A stretch of DNA of 32,528 nucleotides from Betaproteobacteria bacterium (lineage in GTDB: Bacteria > Pseudomonadota > Gammaproteobacteria > Burkholderiales > Burkholderiaceae_C): NCBI GenBank assembly GCA_028870715.1, contig JAGWOZ010000014.1, positions 1 to 32,528 on the forward strand. Direction: 5' to 3'. Positions 7,569-16,195 of the stretch are shown here, piece after piece (the stretch's first letter is position 1; the number at the start of each line of letters is the position of its first letter). A model generated the notes under the pieces. The model searched no databases. It was not told where the DNA came from and saw only the letters and a list, made by a program, of their open reading frames with translations. The position numbers and the translations under genes were made by a program.

Positions 7569-8420
7569 TCAAAACGGCATGGGTTCGAGTTGACGGGGGC
7601 AAGGTTGGCTGTGGATCTGTAGCCACCGCTGGCCTGGGCGTGGTAACGGAACTGCGCTCAGGCTGCCGCCCCACAGGCACCCGCTATCGAGGCATAGGGC
7701 GTTATGCGCCCAATGAAGGCCAAGCGTTGACCAGTGGCCGAACGCGATCGGGACACCCTGCGTTTGCCGACCGGGCACGGCGAACCATGGGACCAGTCCT
7801 TGGGGCGCGCGATCCGCCTCTTTTTTGCATTGAAAGTCGATGCGCCCCCCGTTGCCGCCGTGGGTGTCGATGAAGCGCAAGCGCGTGAGGGCGTTGACTG
7901 TGATTCGCCAGCGTTCGGGACCCTGCAGATGATCGTTCCAGCGGTCAGGATCGTTGCCGAACAAGTCCCGTAGGAATGCCGGAAGATCACCGCCGCGCAA
8001 CTGTTCCTGGACTTCGGCCGCCAGTTGCAATGTCTTTTCGACTGTCCACTGCGGCAGGACACCTGCGTGGACCAACAGCCAGCCTTGTTCAAATAGGGCG
8101 AGGGGGCGGTTGCGCACCCAGTCAAGCATGGCTTCTCGATCGGCAGCCTGCAGAATGGGCTGGAGCGTGTCGCTGCGATGCATCTTGCGCACACCATGCG
8201 CGACCGCCAGAAGATGCAGGTCATGGTTTCCAAGAAGGCATTGCGCGGCATCTCCCAGCGCCATCAGGCGTCGCAACGCCGCCAGCGAGTCTGGCCCGCG
8301 ATTGACAGCATCACCAAGCACGATGAGTCGGTCATGGGCTGGATCAAAGGCGATCACGTCAAGGATGCGTGCGAAGGCTGCATCACAGCCTTGCAGATCG
8401 CCAATCAGGTAAGTAGTCAT
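7569..8420 (-). CDS. apaH: Symmetrical bis(5'-nucleosyl)-tetraphosphatase
   Basis: ApaH cleaves Ap4A to two ADP and also removes Np4 caps from RNA in bacteria, in the cytoplasm. The 283 residues match the family. The phosphoesterase motifs appear in order: GDLQGC near the start, GDAVNRGPDS (usually GDLVNRGP), LLGNHDLH, a later HAG, and AFGHWSTLGL. These supply the two-metal site. The last ~25 residues (after SAVPLP) are a variable tail. The ATG follows a short region divergent to the phosphomannomutase gene. The gene reads toward rpmB but has about 90 bases between, so operon membership is unclear. Confidence 0.95.
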   Translation of the reverse strand: MTTYLIGDLQGCDAAFARILDVIAFDPAHDRLIVLGDAVNRGPDSLAALRRLMALGDAAQCLLGNHDLHLLAVAHGVRKMHRSDTLQPILQAADREAMLDWVRNRPLALFEQGWLLVHAGVLPQWTVEKTLQLAAEVQEQLRGGDLPAFLRDLFGNDPDRWNDHLQGPERWRITVNALTRLRFIDTHGGNGGRIDFQCKKEADRAPQGLVPWFAVPGRQTQGVPIAFGHWSTLGLHWAHNALCLDSGCLWGGSLSAVPLPRPGQRWLQIHSQPCPRQLEPMPF

Positions 8421-8546
8421 GAGTTTCTAGAATAGCGCAGGACGCTCGCGGCGCTTCGGTTGCGGCGCGCGTCATCCTGTCAATCAAATGGCGATCCGAT
8501 TTCTTCAGGGCGCCGTCACCAAACCATCAAGGCTAGAAACCACCCC

Positions 8547-9923
8547 ATGGCGCAACTTGACCCGACATTGTTCAAGGCCTATGACATTCGAGGTGTTGTT
8601 GGGCGCAGCCTGACCGTCGCCGCTTGCGAGCACATCGGGCGCGCCTACGCCACCCTTGCTCGCGAGCGCGGCCAGACGTCTGTCAACATAAGCCGCGACG
8701 GCCGCCTGTCGGGCCCGGAGCTCGCTGAGGCATTGAGTGCGGGGCTTCGAGGGGCGGGCTTGAATGTCATCGACCTCGGCATGAATGCAACCCCGATGCT
8801 GTACTACGCCTGCGCCACCACCGGGGTACCCAACGGCATCCAGATCACGGGCAGCCACAATCCGCCGGATTACAACGGATTGAAGATGGTGCTGGGCGGC
8901 GATGCGCTTCACGGGCAGGACATCGAGCGTCTGCGTGAGCTGACGCAGTCGGAGCGTTACGCAAGCGGTGCCGGTAGTCAGCATCGTGCCGACGTGGTGG
9001 AGCCTTACTTGCAGCGTATCGCGCAGGACGTATGGCTGGCCCGCCCGATGAAGGTCGTGGTGGATTGCGGCAATGGCGTATCTGGAGCCTTCGCGCCGCG
9101 CCTGTTGCGCATGCTTGGCTGTGACGTCATCGAGCTATTTTGTGAGGTGGATGGTACCTTCCCGAACCATCATCCAGACCCCGCCGATCCGCACAATTTG
9201 CAGGATCTGCAGCGCGTATTGCGCGAGACGGACGCCGAGATTGGCCTGGCCTTCGATGGCGATGGCGACCGTCTGGGCGTGGTCACCAAGCACGGCCACG
9301 TCATCTGGCCAGATCGCCAGCTCATGCTGTACGCGGCCGACGTGCTGACGAGACACCCCGGCGCACCCATCATTTTCGATGTGAAATGCACTGCTAACCT
9401 CGGGCCGTGGGTGCGCAGGCATGGAGGCGATCCAATGATGTGGCGCACCGGGCATTCGCTGATCAAGTCGCGCATGAAAGAAGTCGGTGCACCCCTCGCC
9501 GGAGAGATGAGCGGGCACATCTTTTTCAAGGATCGCTGGTTCGGCTTTGATGACGCGCAATATGGCGCCGCCCGCTTGCTCGAACTCCTTTCCCGCGTGC
9601 CCGATTCAGAGGCACATCTACTGGCGCTGCCCGATTCGGTGTCCACCCCAGAGCTCAAGATCGAAACGCCCGAGGGTGCAAACTTTGCATTGTGTGAGCG
9701 TTTACAGCGTGAGGCGACTTTCCCCCAGGCCACGCAGCTCTACACCATGGACGGTGTGCGCGCCGAGTATGTGGATGGCTTTGGTCTGGCCCGCCCATCC
9801 AACACGACGCCTTGCGTGGTGCTGCGCTTTGAAGGCACGAGCCTTGAAGCGTTGACCCGCATCCAGGGTGAGTTTCGCGCTGCGCTGCTTGCGCTCGACC
9901 CGGCACTGAAGCTGCCCTTTTAG
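8547..9923 (+). CDS. Phosphomannomutase/phosphoglucomutase (AlgC-type)
   Basis: This alpha-D-phosphohexomutase interconverts mannose or glucose 1- and 6-phosphates, feeding sugar nucleotides for LPS and exopolysaccharide. The 458 residues match the AlgC/PMM-PGM family. The N-terminus is MAQLDPTLFKAYDIRG. The phosphoserine loop TGSHNP has S103, the metal loop DGDGD lies at 237-241, the sugar-binding loop is GEMSGH, and the phosphate-binding loop RPSNTTP is in domain 4. The ATG at 8547 was preferred over an upstream TTG frame because it fits the family start. Only 9 bases separate it from waaC, suggesting an LPS-core operon. Mannose versus glucose preference cannot be told from motifs. Confidence 0.95.
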   Translation: MAQLDPTLFKAYDIRGVVGRSLTVAACEHIGRAYATLARERGQTSVNISRDGRLSGPELAEALSAGLRGAGLNVIDLGMNATPMLYYACATTGVPNGIQITGSHNPPDYNGLKMVLGGDALHGQDIERLRELTQSERYASGAGSQHRADVVEPYLQRIAQDVWLARPMKVVVDCGNGVSGAFAPRLLRMLGCDVIELFCEVDGTFPNHHPDPADPHNLQDLQRVLRETDAEIGLAFDGDGDRLGVVTKHGHVIWPDRQLMLYAADVLTRHPGAPIIFDVKCTANLGPWVRRHGGDPMMWRTGHSLIKSRMKEVGAPLAGEMSGHIFFKDRWFGFDDAQYGAARLLELLSRVPDSEAHLLALPDSVSTPELKIETPEGANFALCERLQREATFPQATQLYTMDGVRAEYVDGFGLARPSNTTPCVVLRFEGTSLEALTRIQGEFRAALLALDPALKLPF

Positions 9924-9932
9924 CCCTCTGCA

Positions 9933-10970
9933 ATGCGTGTGCTGCTCGTCAAGACCAGTTCAATGGGCGATATCGTGCATGCGCTCCCCGTCGTTGCCGA
10001 CCTGCATGCTGCCTTCCCTGGGGTTCATATCGAGTGGCTGGTCGAAGAGGCCTACATGCCTATCGTTCAGGCGCATCCTGGTGTGGAGAACGTCATTCCG
10101 ATCGCGCTGCGGCGCTGGCGCAAAAACCTGCTTCATCCCGAAACGCGCAACCAGTGGCGAGCCTTCGTGCACGCTCTGCGCGAACGTCCATTCGACGCCA
10201 TCATTGACTTGCAGGGACTGGTAAAAAGCGCCGTCATCGCGCGCCTCGCTCGAGGCCCTCACTTGGGTCTTTCTTGGGCCTCGTCGCGAGAAGCGCTGGC
10301 TTCGATGTTCTATGACCGGCGCATGCAAACCGCGTTGGGGCGCACCGAGGCTGCCGTGCAGCGCTACCGTCAACTCGCTTCCTGGGCGTTGGGCTACACG
10401 CTTTCGGCTCAGCCGATTTTCGGCCTCCAGGTGCGCGCGAACCGGCCAGGCTGGCTGCAGGGTGGTCGTCCTTATGTCGTGTTGCTTTCCGCGACAGCGA
10501 AGGAGCGCAAACTCTGGGCGGAGGAGCGTTGGGTCGCATTGGCCGCATGGCTGAGTGAGCACGGCTTGGTCAGCGTGTTCGCCTGGGGAAACACCAGCGA
10601 GCGTGCGCGGGCCGAGCGACTCGCTGCGGGCGTCAATGCTCATGCCGGGGAAGATAGGGAGGGTCTGGCGCAGGTCGCGCCTGAAGCCTTTGGCCTGGAT
10701 GTTTGGATGGGTGTGCTCAAGGCCGCACATTTGGTCGTCGGTGTCGATACCGGTTTGTTGTATCTCGGTGCGGCAGTGGGTACCCCTGCTGTCGCCATCT
10801 ATGCGGGGTCGTCACCGCACAGCGTCGAGTTCGAATCAAGCGGACCCTGGCGCAGCTTGGGGGACGACGGCATGCCGCCGGATGTACACGCGGTGATGCA
10901 GGCCGTGGGAAGCGTGTTGGGATGGGCCGTGCCGCCCGCACCAATGCCGGTGGGCGCGCCGGCGCGCTGA
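9933..10970 (+). CDS. waaC: LPS heptosyltransferase I
   Basis: WaaC transfers the first L-glycero-D-manno-heptose from ADP-heptose to Kdo2-lipid A at the inner face of the cytoplasmic membrane. The 345-residue GT-B, family GT9 protein begins MRVLLVKTSSMGDIVHALP, containing the catalytic Asp (D13 by alignment with E. coli from memory). FDAIIDLQGLVKSAVIAR and the SREALASMFYDRR segment follow, characteristic of heptosyltransferase I. The C-terminal nucleotide-binding motif reads GVDTGLLYLGAAVGTPAVAIY, where VDTG is conserved but the usual GLxHL His is replaced. It sits between the phosphohexomutase and waaA genes. No clear Shine-Dalgarno precedes the ATG. Confidence 0.93.
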   Translation: MRVLLVKTSSMGDIVHALPVVADLHAAFPGVHIEWLVEEAYMPIVQAHPGVENVIPIALRRWRKNLLHPETRNQWRAFVHALRERPFDAIIDLQGLVKSAVIARLARGPHLGLSWASSREALASMFYDRRMQTALGRTEAAVQRYRQLASWALGYTLSAQPIFGLQVRANRPGWLQGGRPYVVLLSATAKERKLWAEERWVALAAWLSEHGLVSVFAWGNTSERARAERLAAGVNAHAGEDREGLAQVAPEAFGLDVWMGVLKAAHLVVGVDTGLLYLGAAVGTPAVAIYAGSSPHSVEFESSGPWRSLGDDGMPPDVHAVMQAVGSVLGWAVPPAPMPVGAPAR

Positions 10971-10998
10971 GCATGTTGGCACAGAACGCCGGTTGCGC

Positions 10999-12345
10999 AT
11001 GTCACTGAGCCCAGGGGACGGTTCGGCCCGCAAGATGGCGTGGTCCTTGCGTTTGTACACCCTTGCGTGGTGGGTCCTGCTGCCGATAGCCGTGTGTCGT
11101 CTGTTTTGGCGCGCGCGCCGGGAGCCGCTGTACGGCATGCATCTAGGCGAACGCTTTGGCTTGTATGGGGCGTTGCCAGGCGAACGGGCGCTGCGCGGCG
11201 GAGGTCGTCCACTGCTGTGGATGCACGTGGTGTCGCTCGGCGAGACACGCGCAGCGGAGCCTCTGCTGGAAGCCCTGCGTCGTGCACATCCGGATCTTGC
11301 AGTGCTGCTTACGCACATGACCGCGACAGGGCGTGATGCCGGGCGACTACTGCTCAGGGATGGCGACCTGCAGTGCTGGTTGCCGTATGACCTGCCAGGT
11401 TTCATACATCGTTTTCTCCTGCACTATCGACCCACTGTGGGCGTGCTGATGGAAACCGAGGTTTGGCCAAATCTGGCGCAGAGTTGTGCACAGCTCGGCG
11501 TGCCACTCTTGTTGGCCAATGCACGACTGTCCGTGCGCAGCGCGGCGCGCTGGGCGCGGTGGCCATCCCTGGCCGGGCCAGCATTTGAGGCGATCACGGC
11601 GGCCACGGCCCAGACCGAGGCTGATGCGCTCCGGCTGCGAGAACTGGGCGTTCACGATGTGACAGTCTCCGGAAACCTCAAGTTCGACCGCACGAGCGAT
11701 CCCGCGCTGCGACAACGTGGGCTGGATTGGAAGGCCGTGATTGGCCGCCCCGTGCTGCTGCTCGCGTCGACCCGCGAGCATCAGGGTTTGGCCGAGGAAT
11801 CGCTGCTGTTTGATGCCTTGCCTGCCCACGTGCTTCAGCGTGCTTTGCTCGTCGTGGTGCCGCGCCATCCCCAGCGCATGGATGCGGTATATGCGCTGCT
11901 AGGCGATCGCGGCTTGCGCGTGGTGCGGCGCAGCCAGGCACTGCCGGAGCGCGACACCCAGGTCTGGCTTGGCGACAGCTTGGGCGAGATGCCCGCCTAT
12001 TACGCCATGGCCCATGCAGCCTTCGTCGGGGGAAGCCTTCTTGCGTTGGGTGGGCAGAATCTGATTGAGGCCTGCGCCGAGGGCTGCCCGGTCGTCATGG
12101 GTCCGCACACCTTCAACTTTACCGAGGCGGTGGAGCAGGGCATCGCGGCTGGAGCGGTCGTCCAGGTCCGCGACGCGGCGGCGGTGTGGAGGTGCTTTGG
12201 CGAATGGCTGGACGATGCCTCCAGCCGCAGGCGCGCCAGCGAAGCGGCCCTTCATTTCGCCGCGAGACACCGCGGGGCTGCGGCCAAACAGTCTGACTGG
12301 ATTGGCCGTTACCTCATGGGGCCGCGCACAGGCGCAAGCTCTTGA
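10999..12345 (+). CDS. waaA: 3-deoxy-D-manno-octulosonic acid (Kdo) transferase
   Basis: WaaA adds Kdo to lipid A precursor at the cytoplasmic membrane. The N-terminal hydrophobic anchor (RLYTLAWWVLLPIAVCRLFW) precedes RARREPLYGMHLGERFG. The conserved GETRA motif in MHVVSLGETRAAEPLL carries the catalytic Glu, and METEVWPNL is another family signature. The C-terminal donor site is GGSLLALGGQNLIEACAEG, followed by VVMGPHTFNF. From ATG 10999 the protein has 448 residues; ATG 11035 (436 residues) is also plausible and neither has a clean ribosome site. A TTG at 10993 is unlikely. It is the last gene of the phosphohexomutase-waaC-waaA run, 28 bases after waaC. Confidence 0.94.
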   Translation: MSLSPGDGSARKMAWSLRLYTLAWWVLLPIAVCRLFWRARREPLYGMHLGERFGLYGALPGERALRGGGRPLLWMHVVSLGETRAAEPLLEALRRAHPDLAVLLTHMTATGRDAGRLLLRDGDLQCWLPYDLPGFIHRFLLHYRPTVGVLMETEVWPNLAQSCAQLGVPLLLANARLSVRSAARWARWPSLAGPAFEAITAATAQTEADALRLRELGVHDVTVSGNLKFDRTSDPALRQRGLDWKAVIGRPVLLLASTREHQGLAEESLLFDALPAHVLQRALLVVVPRHPQRMDAVYALLGDRGLRVVRRSQALPERDTQVWLGDSLGEMPAYYAMAHAAFVGGSLLALGGQNLIEACAEGCPVVMGPHTFNFTEAVEQGIAAGAVVQVRDAAAVWRCFGEWLDDASSRRRASEAALHFAARHRGAAAKQSDWIGRYLMGPRTGASS

Positions 12346-12593
12346 CATGTCCGCGCCCCTGACCTGCGGCCACCGCTGGCGCGCAAAGAGCGGGGATGAG
12401 CCTTTCGGTGGGTTCCTCTGCTGCTGGCGGCATGACTGCTGCACTCGCTTCAAAGGCGATCTGGGTTCGTCCCGCCCGTCATTGCAGGCCAAACCCGCAG
12501 CACCGAGGGAGGCAACCGCAAGCCCCCAAGGGCGCGTGTGGCGTCCGCGCGATCGCTCCACGCCCTCAAGGACGCGTTTTGTCGCGAATCTGG

Positions 12594-12938
12594 TCAATAC
12601 GTGGGCACGGACGGATCGACCTCGCGTGACCACGCGGTGATGCCGCCTTGCAGGTTGTAGACGTTGCTGAAACCGCTTTGCAACAGAAAATTGGCAACCT
12701 GCATGCTGCGACCCCCGGTCCGGCACATCACCAAGATGTGTTTGGATTTGTCCAGATCCTGTAGGCGCAGCGGTATGGTGGCCATGGGAATGTGGGTGTG
12801 CCTGAAATGCTTGTGCTTGATCGAGGCGCGTTCCACTTCCCAAGGCTCACGCACGTCGACGACCTGCCAGGAAGCAAATTGCTCGTGCTTTTCGTCGAGC
12901 AGCGCGCGTAATTCACCCACGGTCATTTGTTCGATCAT
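12594..12938 (-). CDS. Single-domain rhodanese-like protein
   Basis: This 114-residue single rhodanese domain is likely a sulfurtransferase. It starts MIEQMTVGELRALLDE, contains VVDVREPWEVE, and has a catalytic loop CRTGGRS with Cys72. The ending NLQGGITAWSREVDP is typical of the family. The ATG at 12938 has GAGGAAAG nine bases upstream; a TTG five codons earlier would overlap pcm. It lies 11 bases after pcm and is probably co-transcribed. The physiological sulfur acceptor is unknown. In some Burkholderiales genomes I recall tolC following this pair, but it is absent here. Confidence 0.93.
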   Translation of the reverse strand: MIEQMTVGELRALLDEKHEQFASWQVVDVREPWEVERASIKHKHFRHTHIPMATIPLRLQDLDKSKHILVMCRTGGRSMQVANFLLQSGFSNVYNLQGGITAWSREVDPSVPTY

Positions 12939-12949
12939 CGAAGCTTTCC

Positions 12950-13600
12950 TCAAAAGCGGAAACGGGGGGATTCGGGAAAACCGTGCAGTCGCGGCGCGAC
13001 GGTGTCGAACAGGTCGACGACCTTGGATTCCTTCGGGCCAGTGCGCGTGAGCAACTGAGCGCGCATCATGGGGGCATCACCGACGATGGCTAAAAGGCGC
13101 CCACCCGGCTTGAGGCGGGCTACCAGCGCTTCGGGGATCTGCGCGACCGAACCGGACAACATGATGGCGTCGAATTCGCCAGGAGGCAGTTCCTTCGAGG
13201 CATCCATGCATCGCACCGTGACGTTCATCACGGCGGCTTGGCGCAGCTTGTGTTGTGCCATATCAGCCAATTCGGGGTGGATCTCCAAGCTCACCGCATG
13301 GGCGCAGCGGTGCCCAAGCAGCGCCGTGCCGTAGCCGCTTCCAGTGCCGACCTCGAGCACCCATTCGTGCTTGCGCACAGCCAGTTCCTGCAGCATCCTG
13401 GCTTCCAGTTTGGGTGACAGCATGCTCTCACCGCATGGCAGGGGAATGTCCATGTCCGTGAAAGCGAGGCTGCGGTAGGCCGTGGGCACGAAATCCTCGC
13501 GCTTGACGGCACCGAGCAGATCCAACACGTCCTGGTCCAGCACGTCCCAGGGTCGGATTTGCTGCTCGATCATGTTGAAACGGGCACGTTCGAAGTCCAT
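12950..13600 (-). CDS. Protein-L-isoaspartate O-methyltransferase family protein
   Basis: This 216-residue protein is an S-adenosylmethionine-dependent methyltransferase of the PCMT family, whose best-known role is repair of isoaspartyl residues. The N-terminus FERARFNMIEQQIRPWDVLD is typical of the betaproteobacterial branch. The SAM-binding motif I is VLEVGTGSGYGTALLG, with acidic loop VSLEIHPEL and post-motif DAIMLSGSV. The ATG at 13600 was preferred over an ATG ten codons earlier because it begins the conserved region. This short branch differs from E. coli Pcm, so substrate specificity is not certain. It is followed by the rhodanese gene. Confidence 0.9.
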   Translation of the reverse strand: MDFERARFNMIEQQIRPWDVLDQDVLDLLGAVKREDFVPTAYRSLAFTDMDIPLPCGESMLSPKLEARMLQELAVRKHEWVLEVGTGSGYGTALLGHRCAHAVSLEIHPELADMAQHKLRQAAVMNVTVRCMDASKELPPGEFDAIMLSGSVAQIPEALVARLKPGGRLLAIVGDAPMMRAQLLTRTGPKESKVVDLFDTVAPRLHGFPESPRFRF

Positions 13601-13844
13601 GGCTCGATAGTTTCTGGCGAAAACGGTCATTTTAAAGTGCAGCGGCAGCGCTGTGCGAGGAAACCGCTGTCTGCGCCTTGCGCGGCCTTAAATTCCAGAA
13701 CGCCCGCACGGGCGATTGCTCCTGACGATGATGCGCGGGAGGCACGGGCGAAGCGTGGAATGCGGTGATCTTGGCTTGCGTTGCCCAGGCGCGGTCGCGG
13801 CGCCGACGGGGGTAACGGAAGGTAAGACAAATCGCCAAACAATC

Positions 13845-13863
13845 AAGAACGATTATCATTTGC
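13845..13863 (-). promoter_or_regulatory. Candidate Fur box upstream of the Nramp-like gene
   Basis: Read on the minus strand, GCAAATGATAATCGTTCTT matches 14 of 19 positions of the Fur consensus GATAATGATAATCATTATC, including the uninterrupted core AATGATAATC. It lies 35 bases upstream of the transporter start in an AT-rich patch within GC-rich DNA. This fits iron-dependent repression of that gene; binding is inferred. Confidence 0.7.
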
Positions 13864-13897
13864 GGAGACGATACTCCGATACTCCTCCAGGATCCGT

Positions 13898-15154
13898 ATG
13901 AGCACCCCGCAGGCGGCCAGTCCGCAATGTCATCGACCTACAGCGCGCTGGACCATATTCTTTGCCGTCCTGGGCCCCGGGTTGGTGGTGATGCTCGCTG
14001 ACACGGATGTCGGCAGCATACTGACTGCAGCGCAAAGCGGCGCACAGTGGGGCTATCAGCTGCTCAGTCTTCAACTTTTGCTCATTCCCATTCTGTATGT
14101 CGTCCAGGAGCTCACGGTTCGCCTGGGGATCTTCACCGGCAAAGGCCATGGCGAGCTGATCCGCACGACGTTTGGCGCGGGGTGGGCCTGGGTTTCCGTT
14201 GGGGGTTTGGCAGTGGCCACCGTGGGCGCCCTGCTGACCGAGTTTTCGGGCGTCGCCGGGGTGGGCGAGTTGTTCGGTGTGCCGCGCGCATGGAGCCTGA
14301 CGATGGCCGCCGTGTTTCTGCTGACCATCGTATGGACCGGGAGCTACCGACGGGTGGAGCGTGTGGCCATCGCTCTGGGCTTGTTCGAACTCGTGTTCAT
14401 TTGGGTGGCCTTGCAGGCTCCGATCGATCCGCGCGCACTTGCGCACGGACTTGCGAGTGTGCCGGCACATCATCCTGGATTTCTGTACCTGGTTGCGGCC
14501 AACATTGGTGCGGTAATCATGCCTTGGATGGTGTTCTACCAGCAGTCGGCGGTTGCTGACAAGAAGCTCAGACCTGATCAGTACACAGCTGCTCGGTGGG
14601 ATACGGCAGTCGGCGCGGCGCTGACCCAGGTGGTGATGGCAGCAGTGCTTCTGGTTGCTGCGGCCACGCTGTGGGCCGGGCATCTGAGCCCGCCGCTGGG
14701 AACCGTGGGGCAGGTGGCGCAGGCCCTCACGCCCTTTCTGGGCCAGACGCTCGGCCACACCCTGTTTGGCTTGGGGATTCTGGGCGCAGCGATGGTGGCG
14801 GCCATTGTTGTGGCGCTGGCTGCCGCCTGGGGCTTCGGCGAGGTCACAGGCTACAAGCACTCACTTGAACACCACCCGCTGGAGGCGCCTTGGTTCTACA
14901 TCGTCTTCACGCTCGGCGTGCTGGGGGGAGCCTTGATTGTCGCGCTGGCGCCCAATCTGGTGGCGTTGTCCGTGGGCGTGGAAGTCATGAATGCGCTGAT
15001 GTTGCCCGTCGTGCTTGGATTTCTGGTCGCGCTAGCGGTCAAAGCACTGCCGCCCGAGCACCGGTTGCGCGGCTGGTATTTCTGGGTGGTGATTGGCGTG
15101 GTGGTCTTGACTTCTGCGCTCGGTGTCTACGGTGGCTTGAGCGGCGTATTCTGA
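13898..15154 (+). CDS. Nramp-family divalent metal transporter with altered metal-site motifs
   Basis: This 418-residue inner-membrane protein has about 11 hydrophobic helices and resembles Nramp/MntH proton-coupled metal importers. Segment 1 reads GPGLVVMLADTDVGS, so the canonical DPGN becomes DVGS: Asp37 is kept, Asn is replaced by Ser. Segment 6 reads GAVIMPWMVFYQQS, so canonical MPH becomes MPW: Met208 is kept, His is replaced by Trp. The family is clear from the overall pattern, but this is a divergent branch and the metal could be iron, manganese or something else. A candidate Fur box just upstream argues for iron- or manganese-related import. The ATG at 13898 follows AGGA. It is monocistronic by spacing. 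Confidence 0.85.
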   Translation: MSTPQAASPQCHRPTARWTIFFAVLGPGLVVMLADTDVGSILTAAQSGAQWGYQLLSLQLLLIPILYVVQELTVRLGIFTGKGHGELIRTTFGAGWAWVSVGGLAVATVGALLTEFSGVAGVGELFGVPRAWSLTMAAVFLLTIVWTGSYRRVERVAIALGLFELVFIWVALQAPIDPRALAHGLASVPAHHPGFLYLVAANIGAVIMPWMVFYQQSAVADKKLRPDQYTAARWDTAVGAALTQVVMAAVLLVAAATLWAGHLSPPLGTVGQVAQALTPFLGQTLGHTLFGLGILGAAMVAAIVVALAAAWGFGEVTGYKHSLEHHPLEAPWFYIVFTLGVLGGALIVALAPNLVALSVGVEVMNALMLPVVLGFLVALAVKALPPEHRLRGWYFWVVIGVVVLTSALGVYGGLSGVF

Positions 15155-15219
15155 GCTGCCTGCGTTGCTGCGCACGCAGGCAGCTCACAGCGCACGCCAC
15201 GCGCGAAAGCGCTTTTTTT
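15153..15219 (+). terminator. Long hairpin and T run after the Nramp-like gene
   Basis: A perfect 13-base stem (15153-15165 with 15174-15186, loop of 8) starts within the stop codon. It is followed by a small GCGC-GAAA-GCGC hairpin (15201-15212) and seven T (15213-15219). The second hairpin is short for an efficient terminator, but the combination probably ends the transcript. Confidence 0.6.
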
Positions 15220-15371
15220 CCCCGTACGCGGCATGGATTTGCACACCGTATTGATCGCAATCATCCTCGGTCTGGTCGCGCGGGGGCAGGGAATTCTTGC
15301 CAATGTCCTCCACTGGCCATCGAACCCGGCCCCAGCGACCTCGCACGCGCGGTTGCTCGCCGCTTGGGCGA

Positions 15372-16127
15372 TCAGGACGGCTGCAACGCTGGATCGGCAC
15401 GCCGCACGAACAGCAGGTCCCAAACGCCATGGCCCAGGCGCAGCCCGCGCTGCTCGAACTTGCTGGGCGGCCTCCATGCCGGGCGTGGCGCGAATCCGTC
15501 GGCCGTGTTCATCAGGTTTGCATTCGCCAACATGACCTCCAGCATGTGCTGGGCGTAGGGTTCCCAATCGGTGGCGCAATGCACGTAGCCACCGGGTTCG
15601 AGGCGGCTGCTCAGCAAGTTCACAAAGGCAGGTTGGATCAGTCTTCGCTTGTGGTGGCGCTTCTTGTGCCAGGGATCCGGAAAATACACGTGCACACCGG
15701 CAAGCGAGTTTGGTGCCACCATGTCGCGCAGCACATCCACCGCGTCGTGTTGGACGATGCGCTGGTTGGTCAGGCCCAGCGTCTCGATACGCAGCAGCAA
15801 GGCGCCGACGCCCGGCGTATGAACTTCGACGCCGATGAAATTGCGGTCCGGGTGGGTCTGGGCAATCCGCGCCGTTGCTTCACCCATGCCGAACCCCACC
15901 TCCAGAATTTTGGGGCCGCCTCGGCCAAAGACGGTGTCCCAGTCCATTTCACTGGCGCGGTAGGGAAGAACGAAACGGGGACCGAGTTCGGCTAGGGCGC
16001 GTTCTTGGCCTCTCGTTGTTCGCCCAGTTCGTAGGACGAAGCTGCGTACGGGCCGCGCGTGCAGCGCGCCAGTTGGCGGCGGTTCTGCCGTGGACGGACT
16101 CAACTCGGGCATGGATGCATCAGGCAT
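15372..16127 (-). CDS. trmB: tRNA (guanine-N7)-methyltransferase
   Basis: TrmB methylates guanosine 46 in the variable loop of tRNAs using S-adenosylmethionine. The core includes [14 protein letters not shown], the SAM motif [24 protein letters not shown], and the signature [18 protein letters not shown] with the catalytic Asp, then [17 protein letters not shown]. The start is uncertain. The frame is open up to ATG 16196, but that codon shares a base with the 3' CCA of the tRNA-Gly gene, so ATG 16127 (251 residues) or 16112 is more likely. The Pro/Ser-rich N-terminal ~25 residues are not conserved in the family. The last gene product residues are ordinary. Confidence 0.94.
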   Translation of the reverse strand: MPDASMPELSPSTAEPPPTGALHARPVRSFVLRTGRTTRGQERALAELGPRFVLPYRASEMDWDTVFGRGGPKILEVGFGMGEATARIAQTHPDRNFIGVEVHTPGVGALLLRIETLGLTNQRIVQHDAVDVLRDMVAPNSLAGVHVYFPDPWHKKRHHKRRLIQPAFVNLLSSRLEPGGYVHCATDWEPYAQHMLEVMLANANLMNTADGFAPRPAWRPPSKFEQRGLRLGHGVWDLLFVRRADPALQPS

Positions 16128-16195
16128 GGGCGTCAGGCTGAAGGCGGCCGACGTAGAAACCGGGCGATCCGGTGAGGCCTGCTTGGCGAAGCGCA

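Noticed and set aside
13856-14860. 334-codon minus-strand frame opposite the Nramp-like gene
   Set aside because: His/Gln/Arg-rich antisense product without family resemblance, while the plus strand encodes a clear membrane transporter.
15233-15535. 100-codon plus-strand frame between the Nramp-like gene and trmB
   Set aside because: It runs into trmB antisense, has no ribosome site and encodes no recognisable domain after the first hydrophobic stretch.
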